Positions 1-13,400 of a stretch of 64,000 bases of DNA are shown here, piece by piece. The stretch lies in contig NC_026657.2 in assembly GCF_000004075.3 (NCBI RefSeq), positions 10,354,001-10,418,000 of the forward strand. Reading direction: 5' to 3'. Position 1 is the first letter of the stretch; every line of letters begins with the position of its first letter. This DNA is from Cucumis sativus. Its lineage: Eukaryota; Streptophyta; Magnoliopsida; Cucurbitales; Cucurbitaceae. A model generated the notes under the pieces. The model did no database searches and was not told where the DNA came from. It saw nothing but the letters and a program-made list of their open reading frames with translations. A program made the position numbers and the translations under genes.

Positions 1-2330
1 GACCATTTAAAAGTTTTGATCAATCTCATTCCTTCACGTTTTTTTACCCTTTTTAAAGCATTTGTTCCACCAACTCATGATTTTCAATTTAAATGAGTTC
101 ATAATCACTATCTTTATATAGCTTTTTTCGATCGTGTGCTTGCTTTACTATATCAATTTGTTTTAAATTTAAAATTAATATCACTCATGTCAACTAAAAC
201 CACGGTTTTTCTTCTCACTTGAAATAATAAAGCAAAAAGAAAAGAAAAAGGAAGGATTTTAAGTAGTTTACTTAGTTGTATATATAATACAACAAATTTG
301 TTAACAATTAGCTTGTTTGTTAGTCTATTTTTTAGAAAATTAATCTCAATCCTAAACTAAGTAAAAGTTTTGAGACAAAATATTAGTTAAAAAAGCCTTT
401 AATATTCATAGGCTAAGACAAAAGACTATATAAATTAATACATAGGCTAAGACACAACACATTATTATTATTATTATTATTATTTTGGTTTGTCTAAATT
501 AAATCATCCTAATATTTATTTGAAATTGTATTAATATATTACCTATCAACTTACAAAGAGAATAGTCAAAGTGAGGAAAATTTAAAGAAAAATTTCTTTT
601 AATCATGGATATAATAATTAAAATTTGTTTTCTTTACTTTTAAAAAAGAAAAAGAAAAAAAGAAAAGTTGTCGTCAAATAATAGAATATTTAGCAAAGAC
701 AATATTATAATATAGTCAAATATTAAAATTAGGGTTCCCATGCGAGAATGGAATCTTGATTATGCATTGAAATTTAAAATTGAGTGGTGCAGCTAACTTT
801 ATTGTAATTAAGATATTAATTTCCCCTAACTTTTATTTTGTTTTTATATATTAATCAAATTAATGATTGGGCCGTCACGTGGATCCCAATATGCACTCCG
901 GGTTGGTTCTTAAAAAGCCCATCTTTTAATATTTACGGCTAATGACACCAATACCCCTAAACTAAATCACAATTCTAAATATATTAATAATTTTTTTTAA
1001 GAAAACCCTATTTTCGTACACTTTTTCTTTAAAATATATCGCAACTTGTAATTAGTATGTCGTGTTTAAAAAATTAGGTTAAATATGCAAAATATGAGTT
1101 AATAGTTGAAGTGGACATGACTCAACGGTAACTGATATATATTGTTTATTTCTTTTGAAATCGAAAATTCAATTTTTTGTGTTCTATTTGCATATCAACT
1201 TAAAAATATAAGTGACAAAACTTAGTTTTTTGTTACTAGAAGTTATTACCATACATGCATTGTAGCACTGTTTATTTTTAGAAGTTGCTACTATACACTC
1301 GTGAGTGAGATTCATTCAATATATGAAAAGGATATGATATCTCATGATTTAAATATAAGATTTCATGTTATGATATTATGTTAAATCACTAATTGACGAA
1401 TAAATTTAAACTAATGAGTAAATTTGAATTGACTTTATATCAACACTTGAACATAGTTCTTCTCTCAAACGTTTTTTTTTTATCGATGTTCGATACATGA
1501 CTTTTCAATATTATCGTAGCTGCATGTTTACAAAATAATAAAGGTTAGAAAGTAAGAACAATTGAATGAAATAAACTAAGTCATCTCCACTCTTTTATGA
1601 TTTTCACTAAAGTCGATCGCCCTTCACGTTTGACTCCAATTATATCATCGTTACAGTTAATGAAGGTTCAATAACGAACAAAAAAAAAAAAAAAAACAAA
1701 CAAACAAACAAAAGAAAACAATAGAAGAAGAAAGATGAACTAGAAAAGTGAGGTAAGATTCAAACAAGTAAATGCACCATGTTAAAGTATCTGAATTTCA
1801 AAATTTTGAGTTTCAACTTTTACCTATTATTAGATAAGCCCTGTGAGATATTATATTTAATCCATAAATTAAAGGAGATATAGAGTTTAATTTATGTAAA
1901 AGAGTATAGTATAAAGGAGGGACAAACAAGCAAAAAATGCCCTTTGTTTCTATAGTGGCCATATTTCAGCAAAAGGAAAAAAGGGCTATTGTTCAAAAGT
2001 TGTAATTGAAAGCCATATAGTCCAAACTCTCTCGGCTTGATTTGATAGCATGGTCCATTTGTTGGTTCCGCCTTGGCCCAATTTTAGGCCCAACAAATCT
2101 AGTGGACCTTAAGATCAACATACTTGGGCCGGATCCTTTTTTCCAGAACAGTAACAATTTTTCAAATATAGTTGTATCTATGCTGTATTTGCAGTAGCAA
2201 AGAAAAGGTGACCTTTGTAGTAATAACTTTGGAGATATGAAGTTGGATGAACAACCCCCATTTGATGTTTTGGTGCAAGAATCTAGAGGTTAAAATTCGA
2301 ACATCGTTTCGTTGGTTTTAAGCCTTTCCA
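1..2330. other. AT-rich intergenic stretch without a recognised gene
   Basis: No credible coding exon was found. The stretch holds an (ATT)n microsatellite at 461-484 and an A-tract followed by CAAA repeats at about 1680-1712. TGGGCC at 868-873 lies next to a CACGTG G-box at 876-881. A cluster of GGCCCA/TGGGCC motifs at 2074-2130 lies just upstream of the decayed DLH copy. Possible tRNA-like box remnants near 1110-1185 are too weak to call. Confidence 0.6.
2074..2130. promoter_or_regulatory. Cluster of GGCCCA (site II-like) motifs
   Basis: GGCCCA occurs at about 2075 and 2087, and TGGGCC ends at 2130. Such motifs are common in promoters of plant housekeeping genes. The cluster sits about 0.2 kb upstream of the degenerate DLH copy, so it may be the relic of that copy's promoter. 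No transcript evidence is available. Confidence 0.35.
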
Positions 2331-3655
2331 CGCACTGAAATAGAGGAAAATGTCAGGCTCCCAATGAGTGTATTTCAGCTATTGGAGCTGCAGGCTTTTC
2401 CTGGGGTGGTGGCTGGTGAGTATATTCATCTTGTGTTTTTCAGTATCATATATTGTTTGGATGTTATGAACATTGGTTTTCCTTTTTAGTTTCTTTTATA
2501 TTATAATTATCCATTGCTTTCCACGTGCACTGTGCAGGTAGGTATCTTCATGTTCTATATTGTTTTTTTCTTCACTACTTCTTTGATTTGTTACTATTAC
2601 TTCTATTGAATCTCACACCTGAGCTTGAATTGTGATGTACTTTTTGCATCTTAGCCAAGGTCGTTGTGCATGGTTGAGCTTTCAAAGGTGGATCATTTGA
2701 TTCAAGCTGCTGTGTTGCTACATCCATCGTCCGTTACTGTTGATGACATCAAAGGTTTGTTTATAAGTTTGCAATATTATCTTTGCTCGGTTATTTGTTT
2801 TATTTAATAAGAAATATTTTCATTTTGGAATATAAAAGTAAATGAGGCTGCGTCAAATGCATCGAAAAATCAGACAAAAGAAAGAAGTGAAACTGCAAAC
2901 AAACAATAAACATCCAAAGAACCACTAAATGCTAACCAACGCATACAAAATCCTCATTTTCTGTTAGCTCCTAAATTATGTAATAGCCACAACCAAGCAA
3001 TAACATACGCTTAGTTCTAAATCTCACATTTCATCTCATTCTATTTGCAAAATTCATGGTCTTCTACTTCCACTAGATGACCAAAACATAGTTATCTCTG
3101 AGAACTCCTTTAGAGTGTTTAGACAATCTTCCTTTCTGTAGCTAAGCACAAACCAAAGGTCCAAAATATTAGAAGACACTTATTCGATATAAACTATCGG
3201 AAACAAGCATTGTGTCGATAATGCATACCGATCTTATGGAAAATGCACGAATGAGATTGAAGGAACGTGCAACAGTAGCATGCTCGAAAGGAAGTTCAAT
3301 GAGTTGAATGCAATGGGCTGAGGCAAAAGATCACATCGCTATCTAACGCGTTTGTTTTCCATTTCTGTAAGATAAAAAACAAATGAGGCTAGTTTGTAAC
3401 TTTGTTGGTGACTTTTTCATAGTTAGATATTGCACTCTAAAGCAGGAATCTCATATATTGGTAGACTTAGCTTGTTCTCTTATGAGTAGTAGATGAAATT
3501 AATTTAGAAGTTAAACTAAGCTCGATGCTTGTGGATTAGTGTAGGGGTTGAAGCTCCCATTTCGATACTAGGAGCCAAGATGGACCAAGTAATCTCCACC
3601 CGAACTCTTGAAACAATTCGAAGTCTCTTATCCACCAAGAAGCCTTTGTCATATC
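2330..3655 (+). pseudogene. Degenerate partial copy of the dienelactone hydrolase gene
   Basis: Three blocks match exons 4, 5 and 6 of the intact gene at 5235-8306: about 2362-2411, 2656-2753 and 3539-3645. The intron between the exon-5-like and exon-6-like blocks is also recognisably related, so this is a DNA-level duplication and not a retrocopy. An ATGTCAGG start-like stretch at about 2349 resembles the start of exon 1 and runs directly into exon-4-like sequence, which suggests an internal deletion. The exon-5-like block carries a small insertion that shifts the frame and brings in a stop. The GICWG nucleophile motif reads GFSWG, with Ser in place of Cys. No exon 7 equivalent is visible; similarity stops soon after 3650. 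Confidence 0.8.
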
Positions 3656-5234
3656 TTACTCTCTCTTACACAACACGAAAATTACAAGTTATTGTTTCTT
3701 ATCTTATTTAAATACCATTCTTTCACATCAATTCAAAATATGATCAATGCAGAGATCACTACATGTGTTGAATTAAATAATCTAAAAGATCATGATATTG
3801 TAGATTCAAGACACGACAAATAGATTGATAGAATTGTCAATGAATCAAGCTTATTATTTGACAAAACTTTGATTGACAAGGTTTGTCATGTTTGTTAACT
3901 ATTTAGGTTTTGTTTTGTATAACATTTTCATTTTTAGTTTTATGTTTTGAAATTTGAGATGATTTCTTCAACTGATTTTTAGTTTATCATTCCTTAAGTC
4001 TCGCATTTCTCGATATTATCTACCTAGCCACCTTTGTTGATTTTGGGTACAAGGTACCCTCTTATGGGCAACTTTATTGTTGTGTTTATGTTAGATTTCT
4101 CTTAAATTTTATATGATAGTTTATAAGTCAAATTCTAAAAACAAAAACAATATATTAAAATTTATTCTTTTGGTTTTCAATAATTAACATCATTTTTTTA
4201 AAATATGAGTAAAATGCGTGGATAACAAGTAAAATAAATATATAGGTGAAAATGACATCTATCAAATTTAATTTTCAAAAGTAAAAGGAGAAAAGTTTGG
4301 TTGTTGAAGACTACTTCTTTTTATTATTACTTCTAATCACAATCATTCAATTTTTCTAAAGGAGAAAATATTTGAATTGGAGTCAAAATTTTAAAATAAA
4401 CAATTTAAAAGCTTTTACAACTTGACTTTGAATTTTGGAATTTATGAGAAAGCAGTGTTTAAAAAATAGAATTGTAATTAAATGAAACATAAGAGAAGAA
4501 AGTGAATATAAAATAATGTTTGTGTATAGATTACTTCTCCCTATCAAACAAGTGTCCTCCATTCTTCATCATCTTCATTTTTTTATTACTATCTCTCTTT
4601 GATGTTCAAGCACCTGTTAATTATTTAAAGGAAAAAAAATCATACAATGGTCATACATGTATATCATCCATCAAAATTTGAAAACTAAGAATGATTTTTG
4701 CTTTTAAAACTTGAATAAAAATATGGGAAAATAAATATAATTTTCGAAACAATAAAATGAAATAGCTTTTGTAAATATTTTAAACAAGTTTAGTCCAATT
4801 ACACTAATATTAATCAGAAATTTCAAATACAATATTGTTTAGTCATCAGTGAGGTGGAGAATTATTTGGATTAGTATATTATCATTCAAAAGGTGAAAAT
4901 GTCACACATTTGGAATTATAAAATTACCGATTTTTCTTTTGTCGTCTGTTATAATCATATTATAAACTTACAACCCATGAAAATTATTTGAAAATGAAAT
5001 GTTCGTCATCATTTGCTATTGTTAAAGAGAAACAAATAGGAAGAAAGGACGAAAATTTAGGAAGAAGAAGAAGAATTTGGAGTATTTATTAATGGGGTTA
5101 CGGTTTATCCATTCATTTGACGTAAGGGCTGAGGCAAATTTCCATCTTCTTAAGCATTTATTTACTCTCTTCCACTGAAATCTGTCATACAATCAGTCAT
5201 ACAGTAAAACGAAGGATCCTGATTGAATACAAAA
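3656..5234. other. AT-rich spacer and upstream region of the DLH gene
   Basis: No gene was recognised. Short open frames here have no recognisable protein features. The last 200 bases before the start codon at 5235 should hold the promoter and 5' leader of the DLH gene. A clear TATA box could not be chosen. Confidence 0.5.
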
Positions 5235-8200
5235 ATGTCAGGTCCTCAATGCTGTTCAAACCCACCAACTCTAAACCCCAGCAGCGGCGCCGGCCATATC
5301 GAACAACTCGGTGGCCTTACCACCTACGTCTCCGGCTCCCCTGACTCCAAACTCGCTGTCCTTTTTATTACCGATGTCTACGGTACGGTAGCTAACCCTT
5401 ATCATTCTCATATATATATATAAATATATGGTACCTACAGTAGGATAGGAGGTGTTTGACTTCTGGGTGAAGGGAATTTCCACATGGGTCTCTCTCTTTT
5501 CACTGTCAAATTGTAATAAATATTCTTTTGGGAGTTTGGGAATTGATAAAAATTTCTCCTGGCCCTCGATCTAATACTATACTATACTTCGTAAAATTTT
5601 ATTCTTTTTCGCTTTCACTGATATAAGATGCATGTGAACGTCTAGTGTCCTAAGCTTTTCTTGCTGTCTTGCGCTTTGCAGGATTTGAAGCTCCACTTTT
5701 AAGGTACTTCTAAAATTGGAGAGATTGTGCAATTGCTGCATTGCTTCAAGTGATTTTGTTGCTAAAGAAGAGATTGGTTTTATTCAGTAAAGAAGATGGG
5801 ATATGAAGAGCATTTCAGTATAAGTATAAGCAGCAATTTTTAGAGTGTACACAAAGAAGTTGCATCTTTTTGGCTTTAAAGGAAAAAGAGCAACGGGCCA
5901 CTTTTGGGAGACTGTGTTTTAATATTTTATTAGCTCTTCTTGTTGTGAACTTTATATCCATATAACTTGTATATCTCTACTCATGTATTCCTTTTTAACT
6001 TCCTTGGCTTTGACCTTGGCCCCGACCCTTTTTCTTTGGGTGGTGGTTTCACACCGTTCATGAAACCATTTCTTATTACCAACAAATTAGAAGGAAGTTG
6101 AAGATTGGTATCTTTTGCTGCACATATCTTTGGATTCTACTTGACACTAATTTTAGCTCCTTTCAATTTGTAGGAAGCTAGCAGATAAGGTTGCAGCTGC
6201 TGGGTTCTTTGTGGTTGCTCCTGATTTCTTCCATGGAGATCCATTTGTCCCAGATGATGCTAATAGGCCCATTCGGGTTTGGTTACAAGATCATGAAACT
6301 GTTAGTTCTTGTCTTTCACTTCATTACTGCAGCACTTTCTTCATTATCATCTATCTGCCGCTGCTGGGAATTATCTTAATAGGGTTGATAAGGAGTTGAC
6401 TGACACTGACTCGTGTGCTTGGTGGCTTGCTCACTCCTATCTAAGAAAACGTTTTTTCAGTTTGAAAATGGGGTGGCCTTTGTCATCATGTTGTTGTATT
6501 CTGAATATCGCCAAAGAAAACCAATCATTATACTAATTGAAATGCGAGAGTTCAAATTCGTGTTGATATAATGGTTTAACAGGAAAAGGGTTTTGATGAT
6601 GCGAAGCCAGTAGTTGAAGCTCTGAAAAACAAAGGTATCACAGCGATTGGAGCCGTAGGCATTTGCTGGGGTGGTGAGTATATTCATCATGTGTTTCTTA
6701 TTATCATATTTTGTTCGTATTGTTAAGAACATACAATTATCCACTGCTTTCAATTTGCAGGAATCTATAATTTCATTCATATTGCTGAATACTTACTATA
6801 ATTTGTTAATATTACCTGGATGAAAATTTCTTACTTCTGTTTGAATCGTTTTGAACTTTTGTACCCTCAGCCAAGGTTGTGGTTGAGCTTGCAAAAGTGG
6901 AGTTGATTCAAGCTGCTGTGTTGCTACATCCTTCGTTTGTCACAGTCGATGACATCAAAGGTTTGTATTTTGGTTCCAGCATCTATTCGCTTTGACCTCT
7001 TTTCCTTTTCCTTTGTCTGTCGTTTTTAGTAAGAAACACTTCCATTGTTGAAGATGAAAGACTGGAAGGCTGCTTCAAATGCACCCCAAGTCAAACAATA
7101 AAGCAATCGAACTTCGAACAATCAATAGAACCTCTGAACACGAACCAAACCATACAAAACCACATTTTTATAAGCTCCCCCCCAATTGCATAATAGATAG
7201 CCACACCACAGCTTAGCATTGACAGGTGCTTAGTTTTAAATCTCCGCATGTCAACTCATTCTCAGGTGCTTAGTTTTACAATTAATGCATTAGTGAGGCT
7301 GAAGAAACACGCAGAAGAGTGTTTCCAAAAGGATGTTTCTCCCTAATGTAATAGGCCAAACCAGAAAGATCTCATTGTTTTCTGACGAATATATTTTCCG
7401 TCTTTTTAAGAAGAGAGAGGCAATGACCTCATGAGCTAGATAATAGATGGATAGGCTTGACCCTTTTCTTTCACATTCACCAAACCAAAAAAAAATTCTT
7501 GCAAAACAAATCACGAACAAATAGGCAATGACCTGACAAGCTAGGTGGATGGGCCTGATTACTAAATGTTTTGTTTTCAACTTTCTGCACTTCAAGCAGG
7601 ACGCTTTCTAAAGTATGAGGCTATATGTTCCTTCTGGCAAAGGAAAATCTCAGATTGACTGACTTGTTCTGTTCAGTATCAGGAATTATTTCTTTTATTT
7701 GTGGTAACTAACTAGTAAGAAATGGATGAATACAACTTAATTTGCTAACTGTTTCCAATGTTTACTGATAACTGTAGGGGTCAAAGCTCCCATTTCGATA
7801 CTAGGAGCGGAGATCGATCACATGTCTCCTCCAGAACTCTTGAAAGAATTTGAAGAAATCTTGTCTGCAAAGCCTGAGGTAAGAGTGAGAGCCATCTTAT
7901 TTTCTTTCCTTTTACTTCCTTTAGTCGAACTTTTATCATGATATTTTTTGTGAATCTGATCTTGTCTCTCTTAACAAAAAAAGAAAAGAAAAGTTGTTTA
8001 CATTGACAGCAGATACAGGTTAAAAAGCCTAAATCTAATTACTTGTGTTAAGTTATATAGACCATTTCCTTGGTTCATTTTAGGATCTTACACTTCTTCA
8101 TTACCCACATATGCATTCATTCAACTTGAAAGTAGATGTAAATTTTTTACTTCTTCGATTTATAGGTCGACGGGTTCGTAAAGATCTTTCCAAAGGTTTC

Positions 8201-8306
8201 TCATGGGTGGACTGTGAGGTACAAAGTGGAAGATGAAGAGGCTGTCAAATGTGCAGATGAAGCTCATGAGGACTTGTTGGCTTGGTTTACTAAGTATGTT
8301 AAGTAA
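5235..8306 (+). CDS. Dienelactone hydrolase family protein (endo-1,3;1,4-beta-D-glucanase-like)
   Basis: Seven exons with GT-AG junctions join in frame: 5235-5382, 5682-5703 (only 22 nt), 6174-6300, 6583-6673, 6871-6960, 7778-7878 and 8166-8306, giving 239 aa. The start is the ATG at 5235, in an AAAAATGTC context. The product is a soluble alpha/beta hydrolase of the DLH family. The expected triad is visible: Cys127 in GICWGA, Asp173 in AEID and His206 in SHGW. FFHGDP near residue 78 is typical of the plant members. Family members are often annotated as endo-1,3;1,4-beta-D-glucanase or carboxymethylenebutenolidase, but the true plant substrate is generally uncertain. The length fits the family. 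A decayed partial duplicate lies 1.6 kb upstream. Confidence 0.9.
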
Positions 8307-10435
8307 TTGAATTGGCCATTGTGAATCCCTGTTGTTAGTATCTTTGTGTTGTGAGCCATTTTACTCTTTAAGCTCAGAATAAGACGTTGGGATATGCTGC
8401 TGCTTTCTAATATCTCATTGAAAAACATGGGAACAGTCGTAATATTAGCAGATTTGATGATGATCATGTTGATGATAGTACAACAATAAGTTTTGCATTT
8501 TCTTTGTGTGAGATTGAAACATCTCTTTGATTTTGCAGGGAGAATAGTTTCTACTATACTGAACCATATTTTGGTCATAATTTTTTTCCAAAATTAAAAT
8601 TATGAAATTTTGAACCTTGTATGGATTTGTTAATCTTACCAAACACTTAAATATCACTTTTCTTTCCAAGGAAATAACACCACTTATTCGAACTATACAA
8701 ATTTTTATAGGCTATAAATTTATCAAAGGCAAAAATGAATGTAGCTCAATTAGCACAATGTTAATATCAACGTGGAAGTCAAAAATAAGATTCTCAACAA
8801 CTATCAATCATATGTAAATATCATACAAAATGATTCTCTATATCTTCGGGTGTCGATTATAACAAGGTTTAAGAGAAGTTGTTAAGAATATTTGGCAAAT
8901 ATTCTGCAAGCAAACCCCTTTGGTTGAATAGTTCGCCTTACCATTTTCTTTTTGGGTTAAGCCTTTTATCCCTTTTAGGTGGAGTTCAGTTCATTCATGA
9001 TGCTAACTCAATCGAGAGAATTACATGCGAGATGAGTTCGCGCCCTACTTTGAATAGTTAGCCCTACCCATTTCTTTTTGGGTTAAGCATTTTTCTAATA
9101 TTTTCTTTTTACTTGAGGCATTTGGGACGAGGAGTGACTTATAATAGTCCAAGGATTATAATAATATGAGTATTATAATAGTCTGTGTTTGAGATGCAAA
9201 TTATTATCTCAGCTTTTGTCGGCGTTGCTTCCTTTTATGATGGTTGTTACTGGAATTTTCGATTTAGTTTGGCCTTTTCCTTCCACTTTTACTTGATAAA
9301 TATTTGGAACTTAGTAAGAGAGGGGGTGTGAGAAAGAGGAGAGAGGAGTGAGAACAAGTATTATCATAACACTAGGATTAGGAAAATCCTAAACCACTCC
9401 ACTCCATTCCTCTCTAATCTTAGGGCCAAACAGCTCCTTACAACGACTATTAGGCGCAGAACGAGGAGTTTGATTGTTTATTGAGAGGGAAAAGAGAAAA
9501 AAGAAACAAGATTCCTTGGGGGCTTAGGAGGCAAAGGTTGTCCCTTTTTAGTAGGGTTAAGAAGAGGAATTAATCTGATGAAAAGGCATAGGAAGACTCC
9601 AGTACTCCTTAGCACCATCTTTTCTCAATAAAATTAAACTAAAAGAAAAGGAAACAAAATTCTTATTGAAAAATGAAGACTAAATATTCATATTTAACCT
9701 TTTTGAAGAATGATCTCTTTTTCTCTGAAAAATCAAGACTAGACGTAGAATGATCTCTTTCTTTGTCCTAATAATATTTTCAGAATTGATTACAGCTCCA
9801 ATTCTTTTTCTTTTCTTCTAATCAAAGTTTTAATTCAACTCAAGCCAATTGATTCTTTTAATTCAATAAAACAAATCATAATTTTCCAAAAATGGATAAG
9901 CTAATTAATGTCGAGACTCACTAAATAAATAAGAATAACATAGTTTTCAAGAAAAAATATCATTTAATTATCCAATTCCCATGACACTGAAGAAGGGTAA
10001 AAGTAAATTGAGACATACTTCAAGAACAATTGGAAGAAAATCAAAATTATATGCACTTTCATATGAACAAATCGATATTTCCTTAAAATACAATAGAAGT
10101 TCAACATTAACAGGGCATTTCACTGTCCAAAACATAGTTGAAGGGACCAAATATTCCTAAATTTTCTCGGCATAATCTCTCAATAGTTGACCCTTTTCTT
10201 TTCTTGTTCAGGGTAGGGGGAGCTTACAAAGACTACTGTACAAACTAAAACCACAGACCTTGCCAATGTTTACTTCATTTCATTTAAATAGACAACCAAC
10301 AAAATAGGAACACTAAATTTATAATTCATACAAGAATAATTTATAGGGCATCAATTGAATACAGGAAGAAAAAAAATTGTCTAATTCCTAAATAGGTCAA
10401 TGGTTTCCCTGTGTTTTCTTTTGCTTCCAACGTAG
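8307..10435. other. Spacer between convergent DLH and BPM genes
   Basis: This holds the 3' ends of two convergent genes. The DLH 3'UTR probably reaches about 8.6 kb. An imperfect direct repeat of roughly 50 bp, with a core near CTTTTTGGGTTAAGC, occurs at 8922-8977 and 9051-9100. A stretch at about 9120-9450 has short palindromes around ATTATAATAGTC and resembles small non-autonomous transposons, but clear terminal repeats were not found. No gene was recognised. Confidence 0.45.
8922..9100 (+). repeat. Imperfect direct repeat pair
   Basis: Two copies of a roughly 50-bp segment (8922-8977 and 9051-9100) share TTGAATAGTT, then a TACC/ACCC stretch, then CTTTTTGGGTTAAGC. They are about 130 bp apart. 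Origin is unknown. Confidence 0.6.
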
Positions 10436-13400
10436 TCAATATAACCTTTGCTTCACACGCCTTCCATTCAGATCGCTGCCATCTAAAAAGGTCAAATTTC
10501 CAAACCCAGAAGTAAGGACGTTGTGTTCGGTAACTCTTGCTACATATTGCAGTAGCTCAGTAAGAACAGCAGGGCAGCTTTCTTTGAGATAATCGAACCC
10601 GTCGGATTGCATCACGGCTGAAAATTTACTAAAATACTTTAGACTTTATATGTCAAATACAATGATTCAATTTATGCTTATCAACCCTTTTAGCAATATA
10701 TAACTAGGAGGGAACAATCACAAAAAGATTAAATTCTTTCCATTTAAATGTTTTAGCAAATTATGTATAAAGTAATGTTTAGCACTAGAAAAGGGATGAT
10801 GATCTAAAAGGGACTGTTCAATAGGTTGACCCAAGAGAGACAGTGTCGCTAATTCATGTTAAGTAGTTGTCCCAAGAGAAGGATATGGTGTGTTGAACAA
10901 CTTCCTCTGACTGATCAATACATTCATTCTATTCTAATAATCGAACAATCATGACTTCTCCTGAGAAGCTTCCATAAAATATGTCAACTACAGAAAAACC
11001 TGTCTTAACACCTAAACAACATTTTATTGAAACGTTCAAAAAAGGTTTATAAACACAACAGACTATCACCATCTCACAAAATATATAAAGGACATTGAAT
11101 GAATCGTGAGCTATGGCATACAATGTTGCTTTTCAAAAATAGTAAAGAGTCCATCTTCCAACATCTCTGTGATCATAGAGTTTTAAAGACTAGTTTAATT
11201 TTTGCTGTCTAATGCCATTAGAACTCTACTTTGGAAACCGAGTGGATGATTTTGGTCAATTGCTGAAGGGTACTTGGTGGGATGGCTATCTACCCGTTTC
11301 TCCGTATCATCTCTTCTTAAACTTCGTTTCCTATGGATGGAAAAAAGAAGGATCAATCAAGAACAACTTATCAAAAATGTCTTCAAATGAGTTCAGTTAT
11401 TACTAACCCGCCCCCCCAAAGAAACAAACTGGCAATCCCACAGCAAACCCTCAAGGTCCTCCCCATGCCTCCGTAAGAGATTGAAAATGCACCATTGCAA
11501 CAGCAAAACAATAGAAGAATGCACCACAGAAAATCCTAGGTATTCACTCTCCCATGTGAAAGTTAAAACCTACCACACAAACACCTTAACCTCCTTTAAC
11601 CTGCCAGAGTGAAGAGAACATAGAGGCAACCGAGGTGGGAGGAGGGGCAGAAAAAATAAGGAAGAAAACCCTCTAGAAGGATCAAAGGACGAGAGCTTGA
11701 GTGATGAAGCCCAAGTGACTAAAGAAACTTTTCCTTAGGTGTGGCCTATAAGAGAGGATGCTCGTATCTGGTCCCCTAATCCTTCTGGAGATTTCTCATG
11801 CCATTTCATTCTTTCCTTCTTACATGTTCCTTCTCCACAAAGCACTGCTGTTCCTTCTCCCACTTCAGATGCCTCTAAGTTCTATACCACTGACAAGTTA
11901 TAATTCCAAAAAATGCGTGTGGAAAGTTTTAGCTGGGAAAGTGAATACCTTGGATCGTATCCGAAGGCATTCTTCTTCCGTGTTGTTACCAAAATGGTTT
12001 TCTATTTGCAAGACACATTGGGAAGACCTTGAGCATTTGTAGTGGGATTACCAGATCCAAATCGTTGGAGAACCTTGTATGGTGGGAGTAGAGCTTAAGA
12101 TAGGGAAGGGATGATAGCTCATTCTTGAAGGAGGTACTTGTGAGTTCTCCATTCAGGGAAAAGGCAAAGTCCAAAAAATCAATATACATGCATACTAATC
12201 CAGTCACCACGACCTAAAATCTCACCATGCTCAATGATCCCTTACTTGACTTCATATTTGAATCAGCTCGAGACATGGTGGAACACATACAATCACATTG
12301 TTAACTGTTGAAACAAAGGATCGGTAAACAAAGCAACCAGCTGAATATTTCTATGATTAAACAAGGTCACTCATCAAATCTTCAATATTCTCACAAACAT
12401 CCATCCACCTAACATTAATCCAACTCCATCACTTCAAATAGCCCAACCCACAGAACTAGCTGGCATGCCCATATTGCAGAAAAATATTCTGGCACTAGGA
12501 ACTCTATGTCTCCCAAATTTTGTCACAAGACAATGCCAAGCCCATCTCAACAGTAAATAGAAAATAAGGACCAAATAAACAACCTATATTCTTTGTCCCA
12601 AACCTTAAAGATTTTCTCTTTATGATAAATTGACAACCTTGTTTTACCCATGCGATTGTCTCAACAACTACGGCTAAGAAGCTGTGAGAATTTGACAGTA
12701 TTCTAATTTCCTGGGTCAACAAAAGTGTAATAGAAAAAAATTAGGTGTTTTGTGGTTTTCCACTTTTTTCATTCATCAATGACGTGTTTCTTTATCCAAA
12801 AGAAAAAAGGAAAAAAAAAAAAAGAGTGTAATGGGAAACATAAAACAATTTAAATTTAGAAGATAATACAACTGAAACTACTTGATGTTATTGTTTACTA
12901 AGAAGTGAGTCCCTTTCTCCATCTTGTTAACAGGGTCCACTATTTGCATAAGAAAAAATTACTGAGCCATATTAGCGAGTCCAATTTTATAATAAAGCCA
13001 TACCTTTTAAGTTTTCAGGCATGGCGATAAATTTGAGGCATGCAGCTTTCAATTGGAAACAATGGTGCTGCTCAGCTAAAGCTAATGTAGTTGCCACAGT
13101 ATTTATGGCAATATCTTCACAGAGGTTAGCCTCACAAAGCAATTTAAGCCTGTCTAATGCATAACGATCTGCAGCTGCAAGAAGATGTTGAGCCATCAAA
13201 GTTGATGCCCACTTAGAGTTTGCACCAACAAGCTCAAGCATGTCTGGTAGATTGTCCCAGTACATGAAATGAAGTAACGCCTGCAGATTCCAATAACAAA
13301 AAAGAAGTTCAGAATTATGCAATATGCTTCATCCCAAGCTCTTCCTTTTCCCCATGGGTAGTGGTGTGTTTTACATTACATAACAAACTTCCAAGGATTT

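Noticed and set aside
8740-8790. tRNA gene candidate (GTAGCTCAATTAGC)
   Set aside because: Only the A-box-like word is present. No acceptor stem, anticodon arm or usable B box was found.
9120-9450. MITE-like stretch with short palindromes
   Set aside because: Words such as ATTATAATAGTC recur, but no matching terminal inverted repeats or target-site duplication could be defined.
12504-12722. 72-codon minus-strand open frame in BPM intron 3
   Set aside because: No recognisable protein motifs. It lies between the LINE remnants and a probable LINE tail and is most likely junk sequence.
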